Of a DNA stretch of 64,000 bases, positions 49,891 through 60,642 are shown piece after piece. A model generated the notes under the pieces. The model was not told the DNA's origin and made no database searches. It was given only the letters and a program-made list of their open reading frames with translations. Every line of letters starts with the position of its first letter. The stretch's first letter is position 1. Both the position numbers and the translations under genes were made by a program. Source of the DNA: Dreissena polymorpha (lineage: Eukaryota > Mollusca > Bivalvia > Myida > Dreissenidae); contig NC_068366.1 of assembly GCF_020536995.1 (NCBI RefSeq), forward strand, positions 28,438,918-28,502,917, read 5' to 3'.

Positions 49891-50223
49891 CTGTGATTAA
49901 GAATCTGATCTCTAACAACGCTTCGATCAAATCCGGCCATAAACCAAACATAGAAAGATAGCTCTTCTATAAAAAAAAATCAATCACACCTGCACATGGT
50001 ATGCAATTATTTAATTAACAGAAAGGCAAGTGGTTGTTTGTATTTGAGCAATTGAAAATGAACTGGAATTTCAATTAGGAACGAAGTCACGAAATCAAAC
50101 TAATTTGCCGCTATCTGTGTACGTAAAGATAAACAAGCACCTGTGTCGCGGTGATCCGTATGTGTTCTAATGTCGACTTCATACTTGTTCCAAGTGCACG
50201 AAACTCATCGCAAATACCACCGA
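49891..50223 (-). CDS. Possible exon pair of an unrecognised minus-strand gene
   Basis: On the minus strand, 50223-50141 has acceptor TATTCTTGCAG and donor GTGCTT and reads GGICDEFRALGTSMKST...ITATQ; 49966-49891 has acceptor TTTTTTATAG and donor GTATAC and reads KSYLSMFGLWPDLIEALLEI. Phases agree (0 between them). A further open stretch at about 50588-50350 (MSEKQTKLEVTAEFICNL) and a possible first exon at 50826-50767 (MSGFSVLILKLLKK, donor GTGAGT) may belong. No family is recognised. Confidence 0.25.
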
Positions 50224-51910
50224 CTGCAAGAATACACATTAAGTTAGTCTTCAACGTTGACTGAAAGACTCTTAAGACCGGCTTCTGTTGAGAATCGGAA
50301 ATAAATCGTGTTTGAAAATGAATGTCTTTTTAAAAGTCACGGATGGTAAATATTGGCATAGATACTTGTGCGGAGAATTTGTGTCAACTTCTGCCGATAC
50401 CTCTGTTTACATTGTATATACTTATGACGGCGGAATAAAATGCTCTTGTAAAATAAAATAGATTGTGGTTTGCAAAAGAAAGTGTTTATCTGTGCAAATA
50501 CGCTGACAATATCTGGTGTAAGGTTACAGATGAACTCTGCAGTGACTTCAAGTTTCGTTTGCTTTTCTGACATGACCGCATCTGTCAAAGTCTAGACGCC
50601 TGTAAAAATGATCCATTGCTCACTTGATCTAACCTGCAGAATGCGTGCATAAACAATTGGGACATATCGGCTTTGGAAATCATGTTGTCATACAGTTGTG
50701 ATAAGAAATGTAGAACATTCACATTCAGTGTAACTACAGTAAACTGTTATGTTTTCGGACACTCACCTTTCGCAGAGCTTTGCTTTTTTTTAACAGCTTG
50801 AGTATTAATACAGAAAAACCCGACATGGCAGTGATTGTAATAGTTCAAAAATTTTACACAAAACGAACAATTTATATCTTAATGTCCAAATACGCACTCT
50901 TTCATATCGCTAAATCATTGTTTTAACCTGTTTATTTCCCTCGTTTTTTTCGGCCGTGAGTAAGTAATATTGAATCGTGAATCAAAGTTGTTATAAAAGG
51001 TTAATACTAATGTAAAATTGTACAAAAGAGCAAACATTCTTTTAAACCATATCTGCCTATGATAGTCCTTCCTGTTATAGTCAGTTATTGACTGTAGGAA
51101 GTACGAAGTAGAAGTAGAAGTAAAGCCTGAACGCAAATTACACAGAAATATCGATTTTAGAAGCACTTGGCGCACATTGATGTTAAAGAACATACACTGA
51201 CGAACATTTATTAGACTTGTATTCAACTATTGGGCTCACATTTATTTTCGCAGTTTGTTCAACTTCAAACCTTAGGTTTCAATCGTCAAAGGTATATACT
51301 AACTTGCAACTAATTGACCTGAAAAGTAAGAAAAATGTTTAAAATATGATTCACATGTGCTAAGGCATGAAATGCTATGTTACTTATTGAAATTTGTACA
51401 CTCTGTTAATACACACCAGCATTTCAGTGTTAGGGGAAGTATTAAAATAAAATAAATAAATAGTAAGATTAAAATTGAAATACGATCTCGCTATGGGATT
51501 TTTTTTTAAAGAAACCATTCTTTTGACAACAAGTAAGATTCAGTTATTTCACACTCGAACAGTCAAACAAATAAGACGCTGGCGCCTTGTGCCCTGCCTT
51601 TATTTGAAAACGTTAATGTTAAAGCGGAACATTTCCAGCCTCGACGGTGAATGATGGTAACGATGCCCGTTGAACTTAACAGAACTGGTACATAACACAA
51701 ATCCGAAAAGTATCGCATTACAGACAAAATATAATTGTAGGGAGGGTGGGGAAAACCATACAGTTGCTACGTAAACGCTGTCGAAACTGTGAAGAGCAAG
51801 AACTGTTCTAACCTTTTCGCACGTTTAAATGCTTAGGTGGACGATTCCATGCGTATACTGTTGTTGAATTGGGCGATAATGTTGAATTGTAGACACAAAC
51901 GGTGTGAGGT

Positions 51911-53908
51911 TTTCGGATAGAGATATACAATAAAACAGTTTTCGCATAGAATACGATTCTAAAGCGCATATACATTACATAACAAAAATAAATCACGTTG
52001 TTTCATGCACAATATGATGCAGAAAGTATGTGTTTTTACTAAACAAAATAAAAAAATTCCGGACACTTTGCTAAACTTAAAATACAACCATATTTTGCTT
52101 ACTACACATACGTGTTCTCATGATTTAATCTTTTCAATGCAAAGTGCATATCGTTTTAGAATGAAAACGATGACAAAATCCGGTTAACATCATCAAGTAC
52201 AACGAGACATTTGACGAGTTGTTAACATATTCTTGGACAGACGAAAACGAATGTCATATAGTGCATTTGAGATTTACAATAAAGAAAATGTCCTCAATTG
52301 TTAGTCAAATCATTATTAAAGGATTTGAATGATATCATATTAAAAGATGGACCAGTAAACATGTGACTAGGAATTGTTGCGCAACACTTATATACGTAAA
52401 TACGAACACTATTTATTTCTTGGATCTATATACAAATTTTAAATTTCATGAACAAGATTAACCTGAATAGCTGATTGGCATGGCAAGGTCGAATGTTCAT
52501 ACAGAACATCAAGTCAAATACCATCGCAGCTGTCATTGAATAACAAAACCGTTAACAATCACCACAATGCAAAGTTTTTCGGATAGAGATATACAATAAA
52601 ACAGTTTTCGCATAGAATACGATTCTAAAGCGCATATACATTACATAACAAAAATAAATCACGTTGTTTCATGCACAATATGATGCAGAAAGTATGTGTT
52701 TTTACTAAACAAAATAAAAAAAATTCCGGACACTTTGCTAAACTTAAAATACAACCATATTTTGCTTACTACACATACGTGTTCTCATGATTTAATCTTT
52801 TCAATGCAAAGTGCATATCGTTTTAGAATGAAAACGATGACAAAATCCGGTTAACATCATCAAGTACAACGAGACATTTGACGAGTTGTTAACATATTCT
52901 TGGACAGACGAAAACGAATGTCATATAGTGCATTTGAGATTTACAATAAAGAAAATGTCCTCAATTGTTAGTCAAATCATTATTAAAGGATTTGAATGCT
53001 ATCATATTAAAAGATGGACCAGTAAACATGTGACTAGGAATTGTTGCGCAACACTTATATACGTAAATACGAACACTATTTATTTCTTGGATCTATATAC
53101 AAATTTTAAGTTTCATGAACAAGATTAACCTGAATAGCTGATTGGCATGGCAAGGTCGAATGTTCATACAGAAAATCAAGTCAAATACCATCGCAGCTGT
53201 CTTTGTATTACAAAACCGTTAACAATCACCACAATACAACGTTTTTCGGATAGAGATATACAATAAAACAGTTTTCGCATAGAATACGATTCTAAAGCGC
53301 ATATACATTACATAACAAAAATAAATCACGTTGTTTCATGCACAATATGATGCAGAAAGTATGTGTTTTTACTAAACAAAATAAAAAAAATTCCGGACAC
53401 TTTGCTAAACTTAAAATACAACCATATTTTGCTTACTACACATACGTGTTCTCATGATTTAATCTTTTCAATGCAAAGTGCATATCGTTTTAGAATGAAA
53501 ACGATGACAAAATCCGGTTAACATTATCAAGTACAACGAGACATTTGACGAGTTGTTAACATATTCTTGGACAGACGAAAACGAATGTCATATAGTGCAT
53601 TTGAGATTTACAATAAAGAAAATGTCCTCAATTGTTAGTCAAATCATTATTAAAGGATTTGAATGCTATCATATTAAAAGATGGACCAGTAAACATGTGA
53701 CTAGGAATTGTTGCGCAACACTTATATACGTAAATACGAACACTATTTATTTCTTGGATCTATATACAAATTTTAAGTTTCATGAACAAGATTAACCTGA
53801 ATAGCTGATTGGCATGGCAAGGTCGAATGTTCATACAGAAAATCAAGTCAAATACCATCGCAGCTGTCATTGTATTACAAAACCGTTAACAATCACCACA
53901 ATACAACG
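51911..53908. repeat. Tandem triplication of a 666-667 bp unit
   Basis: TTTCGGATAGAGATATAC starts at 51911, 52577 and 53244, and the copies differ at only a few positions. The last unit ends at about 53908 with AATCACCACAATACAACG. An 80-codon frame in units 2 and 3 (52886-53128 and 53553-53795) is identical at protein level, but unit 1 has a stop at the matching place. The period is not a multiple of three. No transposase or known satellite recognised. Confidence 0.92.
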
Positions 53909-54410
53909 TCTAACTATCATGCTGAGTAGGCGTACATCATTCGCTGAAAGATACCAATCTCGACTTCAATATAAACCCTGAATGATGTTTGATCCGTGAG
54001 CGATGTAAGACAACCCTCGCAGCATGGTGCAACCTGCATTGACCCATCTCGCTAATAAGAACAGGACGTTAAACGGACATGGCGACGTGAAAACAATTGA
54101 AAATATGGATCAGCAGTACTAATATTTTTATTCAATTGTACACCGAAGTTTTTAAATTTGTTTTAAATATGGCTTTGTATGCATTTATGGACTACATAGC
54201 ACGACAACAGGCTCTCATATTATTATACAGTATGCAATGAACAAGTACATGTAATGACAAACATTACGTGAACACATTCAATCCCAAAAGGAGAAAATTT
54301 ATTAATAACCACATTTCGGTTATATATAGTATTTTGTTAATCGCACAACATAGAACGCAACGGATCGACATGATTATCAACACGATCGTTCAGCATGTAC
54401 CAACGTACGG

Positions 54411-55132
54411 TGGCATAGAGGTGACATTCATCCTTGAGTTTAAATTGCACTCCTCTATTTTTCTATCTCGTGGCCTCGACTTAGTTACTCGAGGCCACGA
54501 CTTACTGACTCGTGGCCACGAGTTAGATCTGACGTGGCCACGAAATAGAAAAAAGGAGCGCAAAACTGAATAAAAGAGGAGTGCAATTTAAAATAGAGCT
54601 GTGCAGTAAGTAAAGGAAGGGTGCATTAAATAAAAGAGGAGATAATTTTAGCTATCTCGAGATCCCGACTTAGCTAACTCATGGCCACGAGTTAGTCTGC
54701 CAATCAAAGTGTTGCATATGGTCGTTTATGTCGATCTTTATACAAAAGGAAGTTATCATCACAGTAAAAGCCCGCTTTGGCCAGCTATATATATGCGTGC
54801 GGAATATTTGCACATGTTACGCACAAATTTGATTGGCTGACTAACTCGTGGCCACGAATTAGCTAAGTCGGGAGCTCCAGATAGCCTTAATTATCTCCTC
54901 TTTTGTTTAATGGACCCCTCCTTTCTTACCGCACCGCTCTTTTTAAAATCGCACTCCACTTTTATTTCGTTTTGCACTCCTCTTTTTCTATCTTGTGGCC
55001 TCGACTTAGTAACTCGAGGCCATGACATAGCGAACTTGTGGTCACGAGATATTAAGTCGTGGCCACGTGTCCACGAGAAAGAAAAAAGAGGAGTGCAATT
55101 TAAAAAAAAGGGTGAATGTCACCTCTATGCCA
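54411..55132. mobile_element. Foldback transposon with nested CGTGGCCACG palindromes
   Basis: The left end TGGCATAGAGGTGACATTCA mirrors TGAATGTCACCTCTATGCCA on the right, followed inward by TTTAAATTGCACTCCTCT and its complement. Inside is a second inverted pair (TAGCTATCTCGAG...CCGACTTAGCTAACTC with GCTAAGTCGGGAGCTC...TTAATTATCTCC), and at least six CTCGTGGCCACGAG motifs. About 722 bp, no coding capacity. Confidence 0.8.
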
Positions 55133-56094
55133 CATTACCAACGAGAGCGCCTCTCCCGCCTGTATGTGTGTTATGTTCAGAGCGTACGAATCAAAAGGTG
55201 CATGGAAATATCAGGTAACATGATTTGTTTCTGTTTTCAGTAAGTGAACTAATTTTTTCTGCATTATAATGATAAAATTGCGTCGGTAAGACATTGTTAT
55301 TATTTTTAGTTCAAAGGTATTAAGTTGGAAACATATGCTATGTGCAAGAAATGTGCGGCTGAAAGCTACAAATTCAATTCAAAATAACAACACAATGTAT
55401 CCTTATATAGTCTCTAAATATAATACTTCTATGCTATCTCTGTGACTAAATACCATGCACAGAATATTTTTCCAATAGAGGTCGCAATCGCTTCAGTAAT
55501 TTCAGCCACGTGATTTGCTTTATATTCACTAACGAAAGGAATTAAAACACCCCCAGCATGGCGTCGACTTGAAGTTGGCGACACAAGATAAATATTTGAC
55601 GTAAACATTTTTTTTCAAACGTCGATAAGGTCACATAATGGTAAAATATTAAGCATTGAGACGAACACCTTTACCTGAGAATGGAATAGAATCATTTGAA
55701 ACACGTATGGTCAATGTTATTATGAAAGTCGAAAACCAAGCATTCAGGAATTTACCACAGGACACAGAAGAAGTGCTTTTACAAACGTCTTACACACGAT
55801 AAAGAATATTAATTGGGCGCAAACGATATGTTCTTCTGGATTATAAGGTGGTGTTTTGTATTAGGTTGATACAATATGACATTCAGTTACAGCAGTTTTG
55901 AAATTTAGTACTCAAATACACATTTAGAGTACATTAAATGGAATATCATGAAATGTCCATAATATCAGTTACAATTAAACGAATATTGTATTGTTTTGTT
56001 TTCTTCAAATGTATGTGAATACGTATTAAGAAATCGCGAATGATAAACTAATTTGTTACTATAATTTGATTTATTACTTAGCTTCCCATAATAC
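55133..56094. other. Intergenic, nothing recognised
   Basis: AT-rich DNA between two transposons with no supported gene. Confidence 0.4.
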
Positions 56095-56099
56095 ATGTG

Positions 56100-56598
56100 C
56101 AGTGTGGCCATACCACGTGGTTTGTGACGTCATTTTGGCTAGCACGCTAAGTAGAAATTTGTCAACATTGGCCCCACTTAGAAATTTCAAATCCACGTAA
56201 GTATCTTATTATTTACTCTTTTTTGACGAAATAAAGCGCAGGCTATGGGGAAAGTTGAGCACTATTCCCGGTTATATAAATATTTGTCACCAGTTGAGTA
56301 GTTTAGTCTATTATTCGAGGCAAATTCCTATTTTTTACGTTACAATGCACGCAAGCACGACAAGCACATTTGAAATCGTCCAAAATATCTGTTTTATATT
56401 CATTTTTGCAGTGAACCAATATGTGCGGGCGTGATTAATTCCATATAAAATGTGTTTTGTCCGAAAAAAATTACCTGAAAACGCCACTTAATGACATTTC
56501 TAATGTACATCAACACTTTGGCTAACACGACAAGCAACGAAATTCAAGGCAAGCACGGCAAGTCGATATTCGGCTAGAACGACTAGTTGTTATTAGTA
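56100..56598 (+). repeat. Left terminal inverted repeat
   Basis: About 499 bp, paired with 60143-60637 in reverse complement. Landmarks shared by both: GGTTTGTGACGTCATTTTGG, CAATGCACGCAAGCACGACA and GCTAACACGACAAGCAACGA. Confidence 0.9.
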
Positions 56599-56686
56599 TA
56601 GAATTGGTAACTTCTATGTTGTCAAACAATATCCTTCAATTTTTTTAAATGTTATTTCCATTCCAAACTATTGTTAAAACTTTCAG

Positions 56687-57059
56687 GCACTTCTTCTATA
56701 CAACCTCCAAAAAGAATGTGTACAAACTCGTTGGTCAATATAACGTCGATGGCAAAGGTGAAGATGAACCAAACATCAAGAGCTCTTCCGATATTCGGTA
56801 ATTTTGTTTGTCCGTAAAGCTCATTTAGTCGTGCACAAACTGTTATTATAGAAATACATTTAATATGTCCATTCGGAATATTTTAAGTAAAATTTAAAAG
56901 AAAAAACACATGTTATTTCAACTGTAGTAATGTATTTATTTGTATTTATTTCAATATTAGTGACCACGAGTTTGACAACCCGGGCAGACTGCGTGTGAAA
57001 CCGAAGGCAAAAGAGGCCAAAATGGACTCGAGTCGAAATGCCGTTGCCAGGGGAACTTG
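56687..57059 (+). CDS. Two-exon fragment of an unrecognised gene inside the transposon
   Basis: Exon 56687-56798 (acceptor AACTTTCAG, donor GTAATT) reads HFFYTTSKKNVYKLVGQYNV and DGKGEDEPNIKSSSDI; exon 56963-57059 (acceptor CAATATTAG) reads DHEFDNPGRLRVKPKAKEAK and ends VARGT with TGA. The frame is continuous across the junction, with an Arg codon split CG/T. It is a hydrophilic C-terminus with no domain I recognise. It lies just inside the left inverted repeat, with no upstream exon inside the element. Confidence 0.5.
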
Positions 57060-57249
57060 AGGTGTACGGTGGGACTGTGCGAGGAGAAACGAAAGCAAGT
57101 TATTGCCTACGTACAGACTTGGACTAGACATGGAAGAAATTTGATAAGAAACCGCCTTTCTGAATAATTCCGTGTTTTAGTAGCTTGACGAGCGAGATAT
57201 ATATAATTATTCATGTGCATAGTGTGTTATTTTCTCCCGTATTTAAGTT

Positions 57250-57519
57250 AATTGTGTCGTGTTCTGAAAAAACTGGGAATAATGCTTGTGCGCAAATTTG
57301 TCATCCCAGATTAGCCTGTGCAGTGCGCACAGACTAATCAGGGACGACATTTTCCGCTTTTATGGAATTTTTCGTTTAAATAATGTCTCTTCTTAGCGAA
57401 AATCTGGTTTACGCAGAAAATGTCGTCCCTTATTAGCCTGTGCTGACTTCATAGGCAAATCTGGGACGACACTTTACGCACATTCATTATGCCCAGTTTT
57501 TTCAGTACACGACACAATT
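57250..57519. mobile_element. Intact 270-bp palindromic element (GTCGTCCC family)
   Basis: The ends AATTGTGTCGTGTTCTGAAA and TTTCAGTACACGACACAATT are inverted repeats, continuing through AAACTGGG/CCCAGTTT. Inside, GATTAGCCTGTGC and GCACAGACTAATC form one hairpin, and GTCGTCCC...GGGACGAC forms a second. No coding capacity. Diverged copies are at 17911-18085 and 48675-48900. Confidence 0.8.
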
Positions 57520-57975
57520 GTGCTGAATATTTATCTCACTCAAATAAATGCTAATGGTATGTGTTTATTGTCGCCTTTGTGAATCCGATCATAATTGCTT
57601 GCAAATAATTAATTGAAGCTTTGAACAGCATTGATTCAAAAGTTGTTTTAATAACTCTATTTTTGTCTGACAATGTACAATATTTAAACTGCCCTAATTT
57701 AATACTCCATTTTATATTTCGGCATTAAGCATTGTGTGTCACATAGATAATTGAGAAATTTTGGATAAAAGCAAAGTATTATATTACACAAATGCTCAGT
57801 TGTCTTTGCTTTTTACGTTTGATTTGCTCCATGCAGTAAACGAACAACGAAGATTGTTCAAGATTTTGTTTCAGAAATTAACACAACGCAGTGTATGTTT
57901 TATTAATAATTTTAATTAATGAAACAATGTTGAATGGCATCATTGAATCACATGTAAATCACAATCTAAATCACA

Positions 57976-58365
57976 ATTACTATAATATAACAGTAGCGTT
58001 AAAAAAATAATAAAATACAATAAAAAGAAAAGAAACGCACCAAGTTAACATCGTGGTATAAACAGATACGATTCAAATGTTAATTATGCTTGAGATCTGA
58101 TTATAAAGCATTAATCACAATTATAAAATTACATTTTAATCAAAATACAAATCACAACTGCTATAATATAACAGTATCATTAACAAAACATTAAAAAAAC
58201 ACAATAAAAAGTAAAAAAAAAACGCAACAAGTAAACATCGTGGTATAAAGAGATACGGTTCAAATGTTAATTATGCTTGAGATCTGATGATTATGCTTTT
58301 ATCGCAACAATTCAATCACGGGTAAATCACAAATAAATCACGGGTAAATCACAAATAAATCACAA
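57976..58365. repeat. 181-bp tandem duplication plus a short 22-bp repeat
   Basis: CTATAATATAACAGTA, ACATCGTGGTATAAA and GTTAATTATGCTTGAGATCT occur twice in order about 181 bp apart. From 58306 a CACGGGTAAATCACAAATAAAT unit of 22 bp follows in two copies. Non-coding, within the large transposon. Confidence 0.75.
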
Positions 58366-58389
58366 ACAGGTAAAACCACTGTATACACG

Positions 58390-59030
58390 TCATTTGTGCT
58401 TTTGCCCATAGTGCCTATACAGTGAACTTATATGTTTATAGGCGGCTTTGCACACATGGCAAACGTGTTTTTTTTCCTCGCTGTGTGTTTTGAGATGTTC
58501 TCGGAGATGAGCCCGTGTTGTGGCCTTGTGGTTGCATATCTCGCACTCGATCTCTCGAGTGCGCTGTTCCCGGGCCGAGTGTACATTGCACCTGTAAGCA
58601 TTCATGAGCATAATTAGCACATGTATCCTACACGTACACTCTTTGCTACTTATTTACAATAATTAACTAGTTAATGATTTGGGAAATGTGTATCTTATAC
58701 ATCTATAACGCGTTTTGGTTAAGACTGTTTATCACAGCTTTCTAAAGATAATGTTTATGTAGTGAAACTGCAATGTACATAATTCGAAATGTTTAGAATC
58801 GCAATTAAAATAAGACAGCCGACTGTGATTTTTCTACTGACTAAAAGCGCTATATGATAATGACCTGTGTCTTTGTATAATTGTCGTCTTGATGAAAACC
58901 CAACGCCGCAACAGTTAAAGGGTAACATCCCAGCGTGTGTTCTTTCATGGTAAACCAAATTGCGCCTGTGCTTGTACCCTCTGGCGCATATGGCACAAAT
59001 ATATCGCTCTTCGGTCGTCATCATGTGTAT
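58390..59030 (-). pseudogene. C2H2 zinc-finger gene fragment within the transposon
   Basis: Minus-strand exon 59030 downward (acceptor TTTTTAG) encodes a full C2H2 finger, YICAICARGYKHRRNL...YHERTH, then a second, damaged finger FNCCGVGFSSRRQLY with a shortened Cys spacing. Minus-strand exon 58591-58390 (acceptor TGCTTACAG) encodes IECEICNHKATTRAHLREHL with KTH, then HVCHVCKAAYKHISSLYRHY and a final QKHK stop. Linkers resemble BTB-zinc-finger transcription factors. The donor joining the exons is unclear (GTCATT near 58862 does not keep frame). Confidence 0.6.
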
Positions 59031-59561
59031 CTAAAAACATCAAATATGTTAAATGAAATAAATAATTATGCATTTGTTATTATGTATTCACCGTGCTGTC
59101 ACCATTAGACTATTATAATCATATGATGTATTTGTCATGTGTGTTACCGTTTCAAATATTTCATCTACTTAGCCATAAATAATAACAAGACAACGGCGCA
59201 TTACTAAATCTACATTTTACAACAATTTAAAACATTGTTAACAGCAGTAGTTTAATCCTTGCAATGGCCTTAACAGTTGGAAAGAACATGGACATAACCT
59301 ACAGTATGATTAATCGAAAACCAAGCTAACTGCAACTCAGATCGATATATCACTTGTTATTAATCTATGTGTGCATTGAGTATTGCTTTATCAAAACGTA
59401 CATCACTATGCTACTAATCAAATATTACTTATCTAATCCTACCAAAAATACAAGTGCTAATATACGTCAGCATCTGTCAGTTAAGGATAAAACGATCAAA
59501 GGAACATGTGTTGATATGTTGCGTCAAATGTTGCATTTTATATCAATAAGTTCGGCTTATT

Positions 59562-59805
59562 GTCGACCTGAAATGGCCCACAAGTCGGCCGGGGCTGACT
59601 AGAAGCCTATTCATGTCACCTTTGGGTGACTTCAAGCCGACGCTAGTCATCACCGGTTGACTATAATCGGCTTCATGTCACCCCAGGGTGACATGAATCG
59701 GCGTCTAGTCACCCCGGTTGACAAAAGTCGGCTTGAAGACATCCTAGTGTGACATGAATCGGCTTCTAGTCACCCCCGGATGACTTGTGGGCCATTTCAT
59801 GTCGA
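59562..59805. mobile_element. 244-bp perfect-symmetry foldback made of GTCACC modules
   Basis: The left arm GAAATGGCCCACAAGTC mirrors GACTTGTGGGCCATTTC on the right, and pairing continues to the centre at about 59684 (CATGTCACCCCAGGGTGACATG region). The arms contain repeated GTCACCC and GTCGGCTT modules, themselves short inverted repeats. Nested inside the 4.5-kb transposon. Confidence 0.85.
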
Positions 59806-60142
59806 AAATGACACAATGAGCATCAGTTCGTTTTAACGATATTTGAGTTATTGTGGACTGTTCATCGAAATCAAAAGATTAAATTGAAACCTGACTCCAG
59901 AAGGGTGTGTCAGACATTTGCCACATTTAGTTGGAACTTTTTTCAGACATATAGTATCTCTGTTACATTCCGAGGATTGTTCTCGGTGAAAGTTTCAAAT
60001 TTGTTTATAGCACTTGTGCAAGACAGCATCGCAGTTATTGTCCGACATTATATTTTTGTGTTTACTGTGCCGGACCAAGAAAATGTTTTGAAATTCTAAT
60101 TAAATTTGTGTGTATTACCTCAACAAAAACATCGCTTCAGAA

Positions 60143-60637
60143 ACCTAATTAATAACAACTGGTCGCTCTAGCCGAATATCGACTTGCCGTGCTTGCCTTG
60201 AATTTCGTTGCTTGTCGTGTTAGCCAAAGTGTTGATGTACATTAGAAATGTCATTAAGTGGTGTTTTCAGGTAATTTTTTCGGACAAAACACATTTTATA
60301 TGGAATTAATCACGTCCGCACATATTTGTTCACTGCAAAAAGGAATATAAAACAGATATTTTGGACGATTTAAAATGTGCTTGTCGTGCTTGCGTGCATT
60401 GTAACGTAAAAACTAGGAATTTGCCTCGAATGATAGACTAAACTACTCATCTGGTGACAAATATTTATATAACCGGGAATAGTGCTCAACTTTTCCCTTA
60501 GCCTGCGCTTTATTTCGTCAAAAAATAATAAGATACTTACGTGGATTTGAAATTTCTTAGCGGGGCCAATGTTGACAAATTTCTACTTAGCGTGCTTGCC
60601 AAAATGACGTCACAAACCACGTGGTATGGCCACACTG
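60143..60637 (-). repeat. Right terminal inverted repeat
   Basis: Reverse complement of the left repeat; for example GCTTGTCGTGTTAGCC and CCAAAATGACGTCACAAACC. A few substitutions and single-base indels separate the arms, so the insertion is not brand new. Confidence 0.9.
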
Positions 60638-60642
60638 ATGTG

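Larger units (their letters stand above)
56100..60637. mobile_element. 4.5-kb DNA transposon with about 500-bp terminal inverted repeats and captured gene fragments
   Basis: The left end CAGTGTGGCCATACCACGTG is mirrored by CACGTGGTATGGCCACACTG on the right. The inverted copies run about 56100-56598 and 60143-60637 and are near identical with small differences. ATGTG flanks both sides (56095-56099 and 60638-60642), a 5-bp target duplication. The interior has no recognisable transposase, but has two spliced + strand exons, a minus-strand C2H2 zinc-finger fragment and two nested palindromes. Superfamily unresolved; a non-autonomous element that acquired host sequence is the best reading. Confidence 0.85.

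Noticed and set aside
56100-60637. Polinton-type element because of the long inverted repeats
   Set aside because: Only 4.5 kb, 5-bp rather than 6-bp target duplication, and no polymerase, integrase or capsid-like sequence.
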